Assembly (NCBI GenBank): GCA_019054805.1
Contig: JAHQIY010000007.1
Coordinates: forward strand, 1,183,501-1,247,500
From: Brachionus manjavacas
Lineage: Eukaryota; Rotifera; Eurotatoria; Ploima; Brachionidae
Reading direction: 5' to 3'
Length of the DNA stretch: 64,000 bases
Shown in pieces: positions 49,601-62,317 of the stretch. The first letter of the stretch is position 1; each line of letters starts with the position of its first letter. A model generated the notes under the pieces. That model saw only the letters and a list, made by a program, of their open reading frames with translations. It did not search any database and was not told the DNA's origin. The position numbers were made by a program, and so were the translations under genes.

Positions 49601-52174
49601 AAATTATAGCCTTGTTTAACTAACTGAATTAGTAAATTTCATGAATGAGCTAAATAATCTTTAAAGTATGAACAAATTCTCCTTATTCTAGTAAAGAGAG
49701 ATATTGGGATATTATCAAATATATGTTTCGGGTGATTCGAGAAAGGCATCAAGTAAGAACAAGAATTAGTAGGTTTTATATAAAGGTCAAAAATTAATTT
49801 CTTTAAAAGCGGTTCAAAGGTAATTTTTAGGTCTAAAAAAACTATTGATTTTTCATTTGAAATATCTAATTTTAAATAAATAAATAGAGAGGTTAAGTCT
49901 TCAATTTTAATTTCAAAAGGGGAAGCTATAAATATATCATCTATAAATCTTTTTTAAATAATATAATTAGAATTTAAGGAAACCCAATGCTTCTCAAGAA
50001 TAAATAAATATAAATTAGCCACAGATGGACCACTTTTACTCCCCATAGGCAGGCCTAAGATTTGTTTAAAAAATTCATTGTTAAAATTAAAAATTCCGCA
50101 AGTAAAAATAAAATCTAAAATCATATAAATGGCAATAGCCCCAAAATGAGGATTATTAATAAATAAACCTTCATTAGATAAAAATTCGACAATAGTTGGG
50201 ACAACATGACTTTTCCTTAAATTAGTGTATAAAGATTCAAAATCACAGGAATATAGAAATTTAAAATGTCATTTATTAAAAAATTAACTTTATTGTCTGG
50301 AAAAAAGCTTCACAATGATAACGGATAAAAAATTGTCAATAAATTAATAAATTACTCATTTAAATAAAATACACAAATACTTTCATAAATACCTTCAATA
50401 CCTTCATTTTTAACGAACTTTTTTTAAGAAAATGAAAAAAAATATATTTTTTGTCTTTCTACAAAAATGGCCGAGTCTGATATTCTTTGTTAAACGCTTT
50501 GTACAGTTGGTCCGGTACGGTGTCGCCGATGGTACGATTTTCCGTCAAGATTTTTGGGACATTGTCGTTTTTAAAATACCTCTTGTAAATCATCAGTAGC
50601 AAATAATAAAATAATTGATGGCTTTTAAAATCAAAAATAACAACAAAATGAATGAAAATTTTTTTATTTTTTTTGAATATTTTTGAATGCCCTAATGAAT
50701 CTTAAAAGGAGAAATTATAAAGCTAAAGCTTAACTAAATTTCAAGTTTACTTTTTAAAAAAAGTTTATGAGTAAAGTCTTTTATTTGACAAATTTTGATT
50801 ATTTGCAGATTTATTTTTCATTACGACTAATTTTTCTTTTTTGAAACCAAAAAATAAAATAAAAAACCTATTAAAGCCATAATAAATAAGTTAGAAAGTC
50901 GAACTAAGAGTCCACTTATGTTTCTTTTGTATTTTTGAACTAGATATTTACAAAAAAAGTCTAATCTACTTTAAATTTTGCACTCAAACTTTCTAAAAAA
51001 ACCAAGGCAAATTTTTGATTCTTTAATTAATTAGCTAATAAGAAATATAATTGGGGGACGTCAATCCGTTCCAAAAAATCAGATGAGGACACCGAGCAAA
51101 AAGTTGAGAAAAAACTGATGAAATGGTGCTACTTTTGTGGTCGATCAGTGGGTGTAAAGCTAATGCCATGCTCTAGGTGCAAAAAAGTATTCTACTGTAG
51201 CAATAACTGTAAGCAAAGAGGCTGGAATGAACTTCACAAAAATGAATGTGAACTCCCCGAATCAAGTAAATTATTTTTATATTTCGCTCAAATATTTCAC
51301 GTTTTGAATGTAAATCACCATTCACATTTTTTTTAAAAGCAAAAAAGCATCGTTACCTTGATGAAGATTCTCAAAAATATGGCCCACCACTTTTGTCCGA
51401 GTACAAGACAAAAAAGCCAAGCCCTTCAAAAGTAAAGGACATTTTAAAAAAAGGCTTGCCGATTGAGGAAAAATACTATTTTAAAACTAATCAAAAACTA
51501 AGTTTCTTTGAAAACCAGGTTAATGATTCAGATGATGGTCTGTTGCAGACTTTAACAGAACAAAAATTAGGTTATTTTAGAAACGTTTTTATTACGCTTT
51601 TTATTTAAATAATTAGAATTAATGTTGTGAAATTATCTAAATCTTAACTTTTAGATTTGAAACTCTTTTTAAAACTATTTAAGAACTAAAAATCATAATT
51701 TTGTGAATGTTAATGATTTGCTAAGCGCCTAAAAATCAAGCGTAACGCATGATCTAAGCTTAATCTTACACTAACCCTATATTTTATCTAAATTTAATTC
51801 TTTTTTTTAATAATTAATAGCTCTACGGAATAAATCAGCACTCAAAGTATGAATCTTATCATTTAAAAAAAATTCAACCAAAAAATTTAATGAAATTTAA
51901 TGTGCAGTTATAGGATATTAAATGGTCATATGGTTCTTAAATGAAGCATCTGCATTTTTAATGAGATTTTTAATTAGATTTTTTGGTTTTAAATATTGTT
52001 TATTTATAAAAATGAGTATTTAAATATTGTTGATTTTTAAAGAATCGCGGGAAATCGGGAACCAGCAAAAAAGAAGTGGCATCGATTGGCACTGATCGAA
52101 ACTTTAGTTTTGGAGGCCATAAAATTACCACCAATACTGACTTTAATGGACCTGATAACTACAGCTACAATTGA
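43679..52174 (+). CDS. ankmy1: ANKMY1: MORN, ankyrin-repeat and MYND-finger protein
   Basis: Ortholog of animal ANKMY1, a poorly characterised scaffold thought to be linked to cilia. My model: 43679-44101, 44158-44304, 45289-45805, 45858-46021, 46076-46234, 46281-46334, 47596-47692, 47742-47814, 47866-47923, 47992-48239, 48300-48471, 48522-48818, 48900-49079, 49144-49408, 51035-51265, 51340-51518 and 52043-52174, about 1131 residues. Phases agree throughout; exons between 46281 and 47923 are the least certain. MORN repeats (GNGTFIWPNGDKYIGEFKL, GFGTQIWKDGSLYEGFF) come first, then GLYKKDSRYGPGILKYPD, typical of the family. Ankyrin repeats follow (DLLLRRGADPSL, GRTPLHIACSRNDPY, LLLEHSANPNL). 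The MYND finger has all Cys/His ligands (CYFCGRSVGVKLMPCSRC to HKNEC). The 1.6-kb intron before the MYND exon holds a Penelope-like relic. Confidence 0.95.
46685..46890 (+). repeat. Dispersed foldback repeat, copy 2 (in ANKMY1 intron)
   Basis: Matches 15225-15450 in reverse orientation. It also carries an internal inverted pair: GAATGCAACATAGTGCGACT near 46773 against the reverse complement of its counterpart near 46855-46887. Confidence 0.75.
49550..50275 (-). pseudogene. Penelope-like element reverse-transcriptase relic, copy 1
   Basis: The reverse strand encodes most of a Penelope-type RT: SCDFESLYTNL (motif A), GLPMGSKSGPSVANLYLF (motif B), RFIDDIFIAS (catalytic DD), NEKSIVFLDLKI, and NHPKHIFDNIPISLFTRIRR. 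One stop sits before RFIDD and another after the RIRRICS segment. No GIY-YIG endonuclease is seen. Lies antisense in the ANKMY1 intron 49409-51034. Confidence 0.88.
50459..50593 (-). other. Small ORF of unknown nature, copy 1
   Basis: ATG-initiated 44-residue reading frame on the minus strand (contains TENRTIGDTVPDQLYKAF), less AT-rich than its surroundings. Antisense in the ANKMY1 intron and 180 bp upstream of the Penelope-like relic. It could be a piece of that element or of another lost gene. Confidence 0.3.
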
Positions 52175-55100
52175 TCAATAATGCCATTTTATTATATTTT
52201 CCTAGAATAAATCTAATTTGTACATAAGACAATTTTTATAGGACCAAAATTTTTATTATACTTTTGAAGTTTTTTTTAATAAAAGAAATTATATTTTTAT
52301 ATTTTTTGACTCTGATATCAAGGAGCCAGGCTTTACCTCTAATGATTCTTTAAAAGAAATCCAGAAAAACACGTGAAAATTAGAATTAAAAAATATTAAC
52401 AAGAATAAGTAAATAAATTTTTATAAATATTATAAAAAGAGTAGAATTGTAAGAATCCACAATATAAATTTAAAAAAATAAAAACGATGTATAGAAAAAT
52501 GAATTCGATTACGAACAAAAATTAAGAAAGAACGAATGAGAATGATTTTCGATTTGTAATAATTCATTAAATTTTATTTTTATCTATTAGGAATAAATTA
52601 TTTCAGCTTATCTAAATAAATACAATTTAAATCTATTTTAAATTTTAATATTAAAAATTCACTAGAATCAAATTTTATTTTTTTTAACATATAAGATTGG
52701 TACAAATAAAATTTAAAATTTAATCATAATTTAGTCGATTAAGTTTATATAAGCAGTAAAACTGCAATTTAATGATCCTGAAAGTGCTATACGTATTCCA
52801 GTCAAGTCAAATAAGTGCTTTTTTCTAATTTTTTTAATAATTCTAATTTTTTGTGCACATGTATCTGTAGGTCAATTAAAAAACAATTATTAAAACAGGT
52901 TTAAAAAAATCTTAACTATAAATTTATTAATTTTCTACAATTTTTAGGCCTTATTTATTGCAATCAAATGTATGTAATTAAACTTTTTGATTTTTTAAAA
53001 CTAAAATATTTATTTAGAATTTAATTTTGTTTTGAAATTTGAAAATATTAAAATCTCCTATCAACAAAAAATTATATTCATAATCGATCGAAGGATCCTT
53101 TTGACCCTTTGTTAGCTTGAATTTAAATTGTTCCTAAGGCTATTTTAGACAAGACCATAATAATCTGTAACCACAAAAAAAGTAAATTATAGAACTAATT
53201 TAAGAAAACAACCATAAATTAAATTTTCAATAATAGATTCAGTTTTTTTTCACTAATCTAGTTATTTTACCAATTATTTTTATTCTAAACCATATTTTGA
53301 TTACAATAATCATAAATTTTATTTAAAAAAATATCAAAAGAAATATAAAAAATAGCAAAATAAAAATAAACTTTTGCTTTATTTATTCAAATAAAAAAGA
53401 ATTTTTGTTTTTTAAACTGTGTGTCACAAATTTTACATTTCTTGATATTTTCGAATCTTTTATCATTATAAACAATAAATAATCCTCTAAGATTATACAT
53501 TGTTTACTTTTATGGATTGGTAATATTATCGCTTTTTAGATATATTTGTTACATGTCTTTTAATAAAATACACGTAAAAAATGAATAAAATTTTGTAAAA
53601 AAATTAAATTTCTATTTAGCTTTTTGAATTTTAAGTTTTTGTTTTTATTTTGGAAGATTTTGAATTAAATTTGTACCATAATTAAACTAGATTTTTTGCC
53701 AGAATTCTAGGAAATCATATCTTTGAGTGTTAAATAAATGACTTTTGAATTATTAAAAAATTTACATAGATCTTTCCAATGTTTTTTTGTTCATCTCCTT
53801 TTTTAAATAATTTTTCACGCATCTTGCACTTAACTAGACTATTTTATTCGAAAAAGTTTTATTTTTTTTCGAACAAATTAATCTTTTAACTGTTAAACTG
53901 TTCCTTTTTTTTAATTTTATTTTCTCCTTTAGACCAGTCAATCATACTTTATTTTCCAATATAGTATAAAACCATAATCTTTTAAACGTAATAACGCCTT
54001 TAGAATAATTGAAAAAATTTAAAAATCTAATAAAGTAAGTTTTAGGAAGAAAATTTTATTCTTCTAATGATCCCCTTAAACTAATTTCTTTATTGACTAA
54101 AAAAATTGATTCTGCTACATAAACTAACATTTTCATAGCTCTGGATTTTAAAAATCTGTACGAGCTGTCTTTTATTAGTCTTTCAAATTAATTTGATATT
54201 TAAAATTTTTTTATCTAGATCTTTTTCTTAGGTGGTTTTAGGATTTTTTTATATAATTTTTTAACTAAATAAGTATTTTGATTAAAATAATTTATCTAGT
54301 CAGTCTTTTAGAAGCACAATCTGTCCATCTTTGGTCCAGTTTACTGTTTATGACGTTTGATTAGTATTCCTTAAATATTCATAAATTTGTTTGGAAAAAC
54401 ATTTTTTTTGTAGAAAAAAAATTTCAAAAAAATGGATTTCACTTAATTTCCATAACCACATTCTTTGTGTTAAACGCTTAAACTATATTTTAAAATAAAT
54501 TAAAAGTTTCGGATTTTTCTTAGAAACCCTTGTCAATTAAGTTTTAGTAATTTTTAAAAGCTCTATCAACAGGACAGATCAGAATTTTGTATAATTTTAC
54601 GTTCTAGATCTCTTGTATTCCTAAGAACAAATTATTTTTTATTTTAGCTTTTTTTTGAAGAGGAATGAAGTTTTCCTCTATTAAAACCGTGAGACTTATA
54701 GATAATTGCTTGACTTGTCTCTACAGTTAGCAAATTTTGAAAAAAGAGTCTTGATAGACCATTTCGGATAAAATATCATGCCATTTATTTAAAGTTCGAT
54801 TCCTGAATACAAAACACAAAAATTTAATATTTATATTTAAATCCTCCGATATTAAAAATCTTTTTTATTATAAACACAATTAATTTTATTTTATTGTTTA
54901 ACTTTTAATATTCTCTTAAGTATGAATTATTTGAAAAATAATATTAAAGTTAAAGTTAAATTTTTCATGAAATATCATGATTAAATCTCAAAAGGTAAAA
55001 CCCTAAAATTAAAAACTATATAACTTTAAAGTTTATTTAAATTTCATTAAAATCAATACGTTCAATCTAGTTTTTAATTTCAATTTTAAGTATCAAATAA

Positions 55101-55232
55101 TTTTTTCTATAATTGATAAATTTTAATCAGTTTATTTAGCTATTATTTGCCAAAATATCAATTTTTAAAAATTGAAATATAAATTTCTATGACTTTCTAA
55201 ATTAAACTCTATGAATATTCTAAATTATTAAA
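52175..55232. other. Intergenic, ANKMY1 to lectin-like gene
   Basis: AT-rich; no exon, RNA gene or clear repeat recognised. Confidence 0.55.
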
Positions 55233-56009
55233 ATGAAGCTGTTGTTAATAAATTTTTTTCTTATTTTGAATCTTGACTTTAAAAGATGCATCGAAAGCCC
55301 CAGGAAAGTGTTGTGGTTTTTGTTCGATCACCCAATCGATCCACAGTCTGAATTCTATTGTCCACAAAAGCATACAGCCACAAAAATCGAAGATCTATGT
55401 TACTATTTTTATCTCTACAAAAAAATGCACAAATCGGCCCAAGAGGCATGTGAAAAAGTGAGTCACAGATTAGCCGAAATAGACAGCATCCAAACCTGGC
55501 AAACTCTTTTTGAAACCATGAGCAAATTTTTCAATTCCAATAAAATCAAGAACCTTCGTTTTCACATGGGCTTAGTTAATTTGAAGGACAAAAATTTGTA
55601 CTGGGCCAACACCAGTGCTTTAGTGGACCAAGAACTAATGTGCCAAAAGATTCCAGGTCGATCTTTCTACGCCATTGACCATAACTCAAGCTGTATTGAA
55701 CTAATCCACAATGACCCCCATTACCAATCTTTGAACGGTCTGGACACTTGTCTAAAATTGATCGATTGTCATCATGTGCGCTACGCCATTTGTGAATGGC
55801 GCGGAGACTCGATTAAGAGCTATAATCTGGAGCTCAGGTCCCAGTTGATTAATTCTTACATATCTATATTGGTGGTCGTATGTCTATTCTGTTTCATGTG
55901 GATTATTTTGTACAATTATCACGCCAGAAGAGTAAACAGTATTATTTCTAAAGCTTGTGCTGATTATTTGGAAGAAGAGAAAATATTTAATCTCAGAACC
56001 CGGGATTAA
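55233..56009 (+). CDS. Membrane-anchored C-type-lectin-like protein
   Basis: Intronless, 258 residues: N-terminal hydrophobic signal peptide (residues about 1-17), an extracellular C-type-lectin-like domain (about 43-190), a transmembrane helix (about 207-228, SYISILVVVCLFCFMWIILY) and a short charged cytoplasmic tail. Domain marks: CYYFYLYKKMHKSAQEACEK at the first disulphide, MGLVNLKDKNLYW in place of the WIGL core, and a final cysteine in YAICEW. No EPN/QPD or WND calcium/sugar motif is seen, so sugar binding is doubtful and protein binding or adhesion is as likely. The base composition is less AT-rich than the flanks, as for the other real genes. The match to the family is by pattern only. 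Confidence 0.8.
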   Translation: MKLLLINFFLILNLDFKRCIESPRKVLWFLFDHPIDPQSEFYCPQKHTATKIEDLCYYFYLYKKMHKSAQEACEKVSHRLAEIDSIQTWQTLFETMSKFFNSNKIKNLRFHMGLVNLKDKNLYWANTSALVDQELMCQKIPGRSFYAIDHNSSCIELIHNDPHYQSLNGLDTCLKLIDCHHVRYAICEWRGDSIKSYNLELRSQLINSYISILVVVCLFCFMWIILYNYHARRVNSIISKACADYLEEEKIFNLRTRD

Positions 56010-58756
56010 AAAAAATGATATCGGAAAAAATTTATCCCCAGGATTTTCCTTTCAATACAAGTTCAAATAATTCTTATTTCGTGCCTTTTAAAGATATTTA
56101 TTAATTAACCTTGTTTAGCATTTGTAAAAAAAAACACGGAAAATTTCGCCGAATTTCGAGCATTGAGAATACACGCCCGAGGGGCTTAAGATCCAATATA
56201 AATCGATTAAGGATTATTGTTGAATGCAAATAATCAAACAAGAGTCGGATGTTTAGGCTGCAAGTTTGAAAATTAAATATATAATGATTAATGTGCTGTT
56301 GAATCAATAATTTTTTATTTTCATCGTTTTACACGGAAAACATGCCCATTAAAAATCCATATTCTGGTCGTACGCAATGCTAAGGAGGCTCTGAAACAAT
56401 TTCTAAATATTTATTAATCCCGATTATATTTGGTTTCGATAGGCATACAAAAATTCGGTATCCATATCAATATTTAAACTCATAAGCAAACAAAATGTTC
56501 TTATTTATTTTTATTAATATTTAATACTTAGATTTGATGGATTTTAAATGTGTTCAAGGCAAAAGTCTTGATCATTTTTCGGCAAATAGAGTTAAGATTT
56601 GCAAAATTAAATTATAAAAATAGAGTTAAATTGTTTTTATTGTTTAAAAAAATTAAATTGTCAACTATTTTCAAAATTGTGTCCCAAATTTTTTCAAAAT
56701 TAATTCCTTAATCCTAAGATGATTGAAAAAGATAACTTTTTCACTAAACTTTGTGAATATTTATCACTAGACTTAAGAGCTACCGAATTTTAAGGATAAA
56801 AAATATAAATAAGCAAATTTTTTATAAGATTTAAGGTGATTTTAGACACACAATTAAAAGACTCAAACAAGTAACTAGATAATAAAATGAAATGTAAAAA
56901 TAGAAATTTTCTTCTTATTTTGCACTTAAATTTAACATTTTAATCTCTTATCAAAATTTTTGAAAGCAATTTTTTTGGAACCCCTTTATAAAATATATGA
57001 ACCCTAAATGTTTTTTATTAAAAGCAGTATTTCAATACTGCTTTTAATATATACTTGAGCTTTAAGGCAAAAAATTGGTTTTTCAAGTGTAAAAGAAATT
57101 AAATATCATTTTTTTTAATTTTTAATATTTAATTTAGCGAAATTTGTCAGCACAAATTTCAAAAAGATATTTCTGGGTAATAATCTTTTTTTTCTAAAAT
57201 TAAAAAAGAAATTAATTGTTTTTTAACTTTGGAAAAAAATAATGTCTCAGCTTTTCTGTTAAAATCTATTTGATTTATCTTTAATTAGTAGAAAAATAAT
57301 TTGAGATTGGTGAAAATTTTTATCGGTATGTATTGGTATTTATTTTTCGGTAAAACTAAAAGAACAAGAAAAGGAAATGAGATCATTGTTGATTTTTGAT
57401 GATTAGGACACCCAAATAAGTTAAAGGGTGTATTTAAATTTTGGCCAATTTTTTAATTGGGTTTTTATTTACGGAAATTTGAAATACCAAAAGGTAATGA
57501 GATCATTTTGGTCAATAAAGTCAAAACAATTATTTGCTCTTTAGTAAGTTGGCGTGTACTATTTAAATTTGGTCTTAGCGTATCAAGAAAAATTTATTTC
57601 ATAACCAATCTTAAATTATTCATTAGACTAAGGCTAGAAGCTAGTTTTTCAAAAATCAGATAAGTCAGTGACGGATCTGAACGCACGCAATATTAAGATT
57701 ATCATCAAGATTAGAACTGGGTAGAAAAACTAAATTCATGTTACGTAACGTTCAGAAAAGTATAAATTGGTCAACAAATTTGGTACAATCATAAGCAAAA
57801 TTTTCTATTTTCTATTCAAATATGTGAATTGCTTTTCAAATGCTTACTATTAATAACACAAAATTAAATTTAAATATTTTATTTTATTTTAGGAAATTAA
57901 GATTTTTCGAGTTTCAAAGCTGTCGTGTGCCATTAAAATTGGTACCAAATTTGCAAAATATCTTCGGACAAAAATCAAATTAAGATTTAAGTTTGACTTT
58001 TCGAAAATATCTTGCTCTCATTTCAAGAAATGCAAATATTATTTTTTTATTTAGAAAACACTACAGAGACTCTAGTTTTGTGGAGTCCATATGCATTTGT
58101 GTCAAAACCGCTCAAAGTGGATCGAGTGAAGTTCAATAAATCAATCGATCCGCTCAGGTTGATTTAATAAAATTTAAGTTTTTTTTTGTTGAAATTTATT
58201 CAAAGAGACATTTGATAAAAATCAGTATTCTAATTGATTTGAATTAGCACGCATTTTAATGTTAGAGCATGCAGTTTCTATAAAGGCTGACTTGAATTTG
58301 ATCTAAAGAGTCCATAAAAAAACTAGACCATTCGATGTCTACTTGAATTAAAATTTTAATTAAAAAATCAAAAATTTATTAGCCTCGTTATATATGTGGT
58401 AAACTAATGTTAGACATAAAGTATTGTGAACTAGAAAGATTCGTGTTTATTAAGCTTGACATTATTTTACGTAGTTTAGTAGCTTTTTTAAAAATAATTT
58501 ATTTTGGGTCGAGATACTTTGGCTTTTCAAACGGAGACACTCGTTAGTGGTAGTCGATAATTAGCCGAAAATAGTCTAATTTTTTGGGTAAATAGCAAAT
58601 AGAAAAATAAATTGACCTACACGATATGAATCAATTTAGGGCCACTTTGGAAAATTGTGTCTCATTGATCTGAACCAAAGATGCGAAAATCGAGCAGAAA
58701 ATCTAGATTTTTTTTTCCGCAAATATTTTTTCATACTCAATAAATGTTACATAACT
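56010..58756. other. Intergenic region before duplication copy 2
   Basis: No gene. Less AT-rich scraps near 57360-57720 and 58050-58700 look like decayed repeats but give no readable protein. A hairpin lies at 57017-57048. Confidence 0.5.
57017..57048. repeat. Perfect 15-bp-arm hairpin
   Basis: ATTAAAAGCAGTATT, two-base loop TC, then AATACTGCTTTTAAT. Function unknown. Confidence 0.75.
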
Positions 58757-61275
58757 CTTTTAGAGTCTTAGAGGTCACTAAAAACAGTATGATTAAAACA
58801 TTTACCCTAAAAAACTAATTACAATTTTATTATGTTTTTTTTTTTAAATTAAATTTACTTAAAATAAGCTAAAAAATTAATATTTGAATTTATAATTTTT
58901 TAGCATAGTATCTTCTTGTGTGATCTTAAAAATTATTAAGAAAATTTATAATGTTTGTTATAATTAATTATTAATGAATATTATTAATTTCTATTATCCA
59001 AATAAATATTAAAAAATGTTGTAAATCAATAATCAAATTTTGAATTTTTTATTTTTTGAGTCTTAAAAAAAATTCATATAGCATAACTCATATTTAATCC
59101 ATATTACGCCATATTATTTATTTTATCTTATGAAAAAAAAGATCAGAAAATTAAAAAAAAACGTTTTTTTGAAATTTTAAAAATTGAGAAATAAATACTC
59201 TAAAATTAATTAAATTTACTGTATTATTAATAATTGAAATAGGAAATAAAAAAAATTAATTTAACCTGGTTTCAAAACAAAAAATAAAAATAAAAAAAAT
59301 TAACTATTTTAAAATAAAATAGCTTATAAAATTTATGCACATTTTAAAACGTCATAAACTAATGAGAAAAGCCGATGATATAACCGGTCTTTATGCGGCA
59401 ATAAGAGACATAGACTATGGTAAAGAGTAAATGACAAAAATTAAAAAGCGATTAATTTTTTTTATTAGAATACATTTTAGAAGATAACATCGAGCATTAT
59501 AAAGCCTTTTTTAAAAAAATTAGACGCACAAGATTCTCAGGGGTATCATCTCAGGCTTTATTAGAAAATATATTATTTAATTTATTTGATTAGCTTTGAT
59601 TTAGAGGTAGAATTTAAGTTTAGAAGAATTTTGCTTGAATATTACTGCATAGTTGAATCGCACGCTTATATTTATTAAAGCCTTTATGAAATTATTCTTT
59701 AATAATTTAATAAAAATAGATAAATCAATCTGAAAAAGAGAATATTGGTCATGTGAGCCGAATGGATGATTTTTGCACAGTAGTCGGTGAAAGTACCAAG
59801 CCGTCTGAGTTCGCTTCGAACACTAGTGTTATTAGATACAAAATTCATTTAAACCAAAATTTGGTTGAAAAGTACGCTGATATAATGAGTAAAAATGACA
59901 AATTTGAATTAAATGATGAAAATGTCAAAAATACCAAACTTCTTAGAAAAACAACTCAATTACAATTGTATTAAAAATTTGAAATTTTATTTTTAATTAG
60001 TAAGTAATTTTTTATTCTTTTTTAGTCTTAATGAACTGGGAAATATTATCGATTTGTTGTTGAGAAGAGGAGCTGACCCATCACTGTCTTCAATTCCATA
60101 TCCGGCTCTTTGTTTTGCGGTCACTGCTGGAGATATTAAAGTAGTTAAATTATTGCTAGAAAAAGGAGCTGACTGTAACAAGAAAATGCCCAAAAAAGTA
60201 TGTTTTGCATACAATTAAAATTTTTAACTATTTTTATAAATATAAAGTATTCCTTGTTGACGCCTCTTTGTCTGGCATGTGGTGTTTTGGGTGAAACGGG
60301 TCCAGAGCTGGTCAAATTACTTCTGGATAGTTTAGCTGATCCAAATGCATCTGCTGATGTAGGAAATGAATATTTGTCAATGTCCGAAGAAGGCTGGAGA
60401 AATGAGACTGTATCTGACGAAATATCAGATTTAATTGTTGGTCGAACACCTTTGCACATTGCTTGCTCGCGTAATGACCCATATGCCTCGAAAGTTATAA
60501 AACTTCTTCTCGAACATTCGGCAAATCCAAATCTAATTTGTAATGTAAACATCATTTTTTAATTTTTTCAAAAAAAATTTCCTTTTAATTTTTTATCCTT
60601 ATTTAATTATGATTCTTTATTAAAGGGACAATCGCCTTTGAGCTTGGCAATCGCCTGTGGTAACAAAGAAGCAGTTGATCTATTGCTCAAAAGTAACATG
60701 TGTGATCCAAACCTTCCATTAACGAACGGAGTGGGTTCGGCATTGTGTGTAATAAGCTCCACTCTTTATGAACATAATTGGCAACCAAACGAAAGAATTA
60801 AGCTTGTAAGTTTTATTTTCCAAAATTTTATTTTCCAAAATGGTTTTCATATCAATTGATTGAACCTAGATTGACAAATTAATTTTTTATGGATCTGATA
60901 TATTACAACCGATTGCTTTTGGTGCTAGGCGCTATGTAGGAACCGTAGTTGACTACGCTCATTACATGTATAATTCAGATAATAGACTTGCCCATACACC
61001 TTATCACTCTTTAACAATAAATGAACGAAACGCTCACAATGCTCGAAAAAATCTACTCAACCATTTAGCCTACAGATATAGAGAAAAGGCATTAGAAAGA
61101 GCAAGGATGATTAGTTCCGGATTGGATTACTTACGTAATTTATCTTTTCTATTTGATTATTTTTAAAAATTCAGTGCATTATTTAAAAAAAATTAAAAAT
61201 ATTTATGATAAAAATTTTCTATTTAACTGGTGTGAGTTTTATATCAATTGTAACTTTTTTCCAAATGATTAAGTA

Positions 61276-61999
61276 AGCTTTTTAAAGATAGTAGATAAAT
61301 TCCTACATATACCTGATATTTTATTAAAATTATAGCCTTGTTTAACTAACTGAATTAGTAAATTTCATGAATGAGCTAAATAATCTTTAAAGTATGAACA
61401 AATTCTCCTTATTCTAGTAAAGAGAGATATTGGGATATTATCAAATATATGTTTCGGGTGATTCGAGAAAGGCATCAAGTAAGAACAAGAATTAGTAGGT
61501 TTTATATAAAGGTCAAAAATTAATTTCTTTAAAAGCGGTTCAAAGGTAATTTTTAGGTCTAAAAAACTATTGATTTTTCATTTGAAATATCTAATTTTAA
61601 ATAAATAAATAGAGAGGTTAAGTCTTCAATTTTAATTTCAAAAGGGGAAGCTATAAATATATCATCTATAAATCTTTTTAAATAATATAATTAGAATTTA
61701 AGGAAACCCAATGCTTCTCAAGAATAAATAAATATAAATTAGCCACAGATGGACCACTTTTACTCCCCATAGGCAGGCCTAAGATTTGTTTAAAAAATTC
61801 ATTGTTAAAATTAAAAATTCCGCAAGTAAAAATAAAATCTAAAATCATATAAATGGCAATAGCCCCAAAATGAGGATTATTAATAAATAAACCTTCATTA
61901 GATAAAAATTCGACAATAGTTGGGACAACATGACTTTTCCTTAAATTAGTGTATAAAGATTCAAAATCACAGGAATATAGAAATTTAAAATGTCATTTA
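61276..61999 (-). pseudogene. Penelope-like reverse-transcriptase relic, copy 2
   Basis: Duplicate of 49550-50275, produced by the segmental copy and not by a second insertion. One base shorter in the homopolymer just before the RFIDD motif, so the frame differs there. Confidence 0.88.
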
Positions 62000-62182
62000 T
62001 TAAAAAATTAACTTTATTGTCTGGAAAAAAGCTTCACAATGATAACGGATAAAAAATTGTCAATAAATTAATAAATTACTCATTTAAATAAAATACACAA
62101 ATACTTTCATAAATACCTTCAATACCTTCATTTTTAACGAACTTTTTTTAAGAAAATGAAAAAAAATATATTTTTTGTCTTT

Positions 62183-62317
62183 CTACAAAAATGGCCGAGT
62201 CTGATATTCTTTGTTAAACGCTTTGTACAGTTGGTCCGGTACGGTGTCGCCGATGGTACGATTTTCCGTCAAGATTTTTGGGACATTGTCGTTTTTAAAA
62301 TACCTCTTGTAAATCAT
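62183..62317 (-). other. Small ORF of unknown nature, copy 2
   Basis: Identical duplicate of the 44-residue minus-strand frame at 50459-50593. Confidence 0.3.

Larger units (their letters stand above)
47037..52278. repeat. Direct duplication, copy 1
   Basis: Nearly identical to 58757-64000. The left junction is sharp: both copies share CTTTTAGAGTCTTAGAGGTC, while sequence to the left differs. The offset runs from 11720 to 11728 through a few small indels. The right end is not visible because the window stops. Confidence 0.97.
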
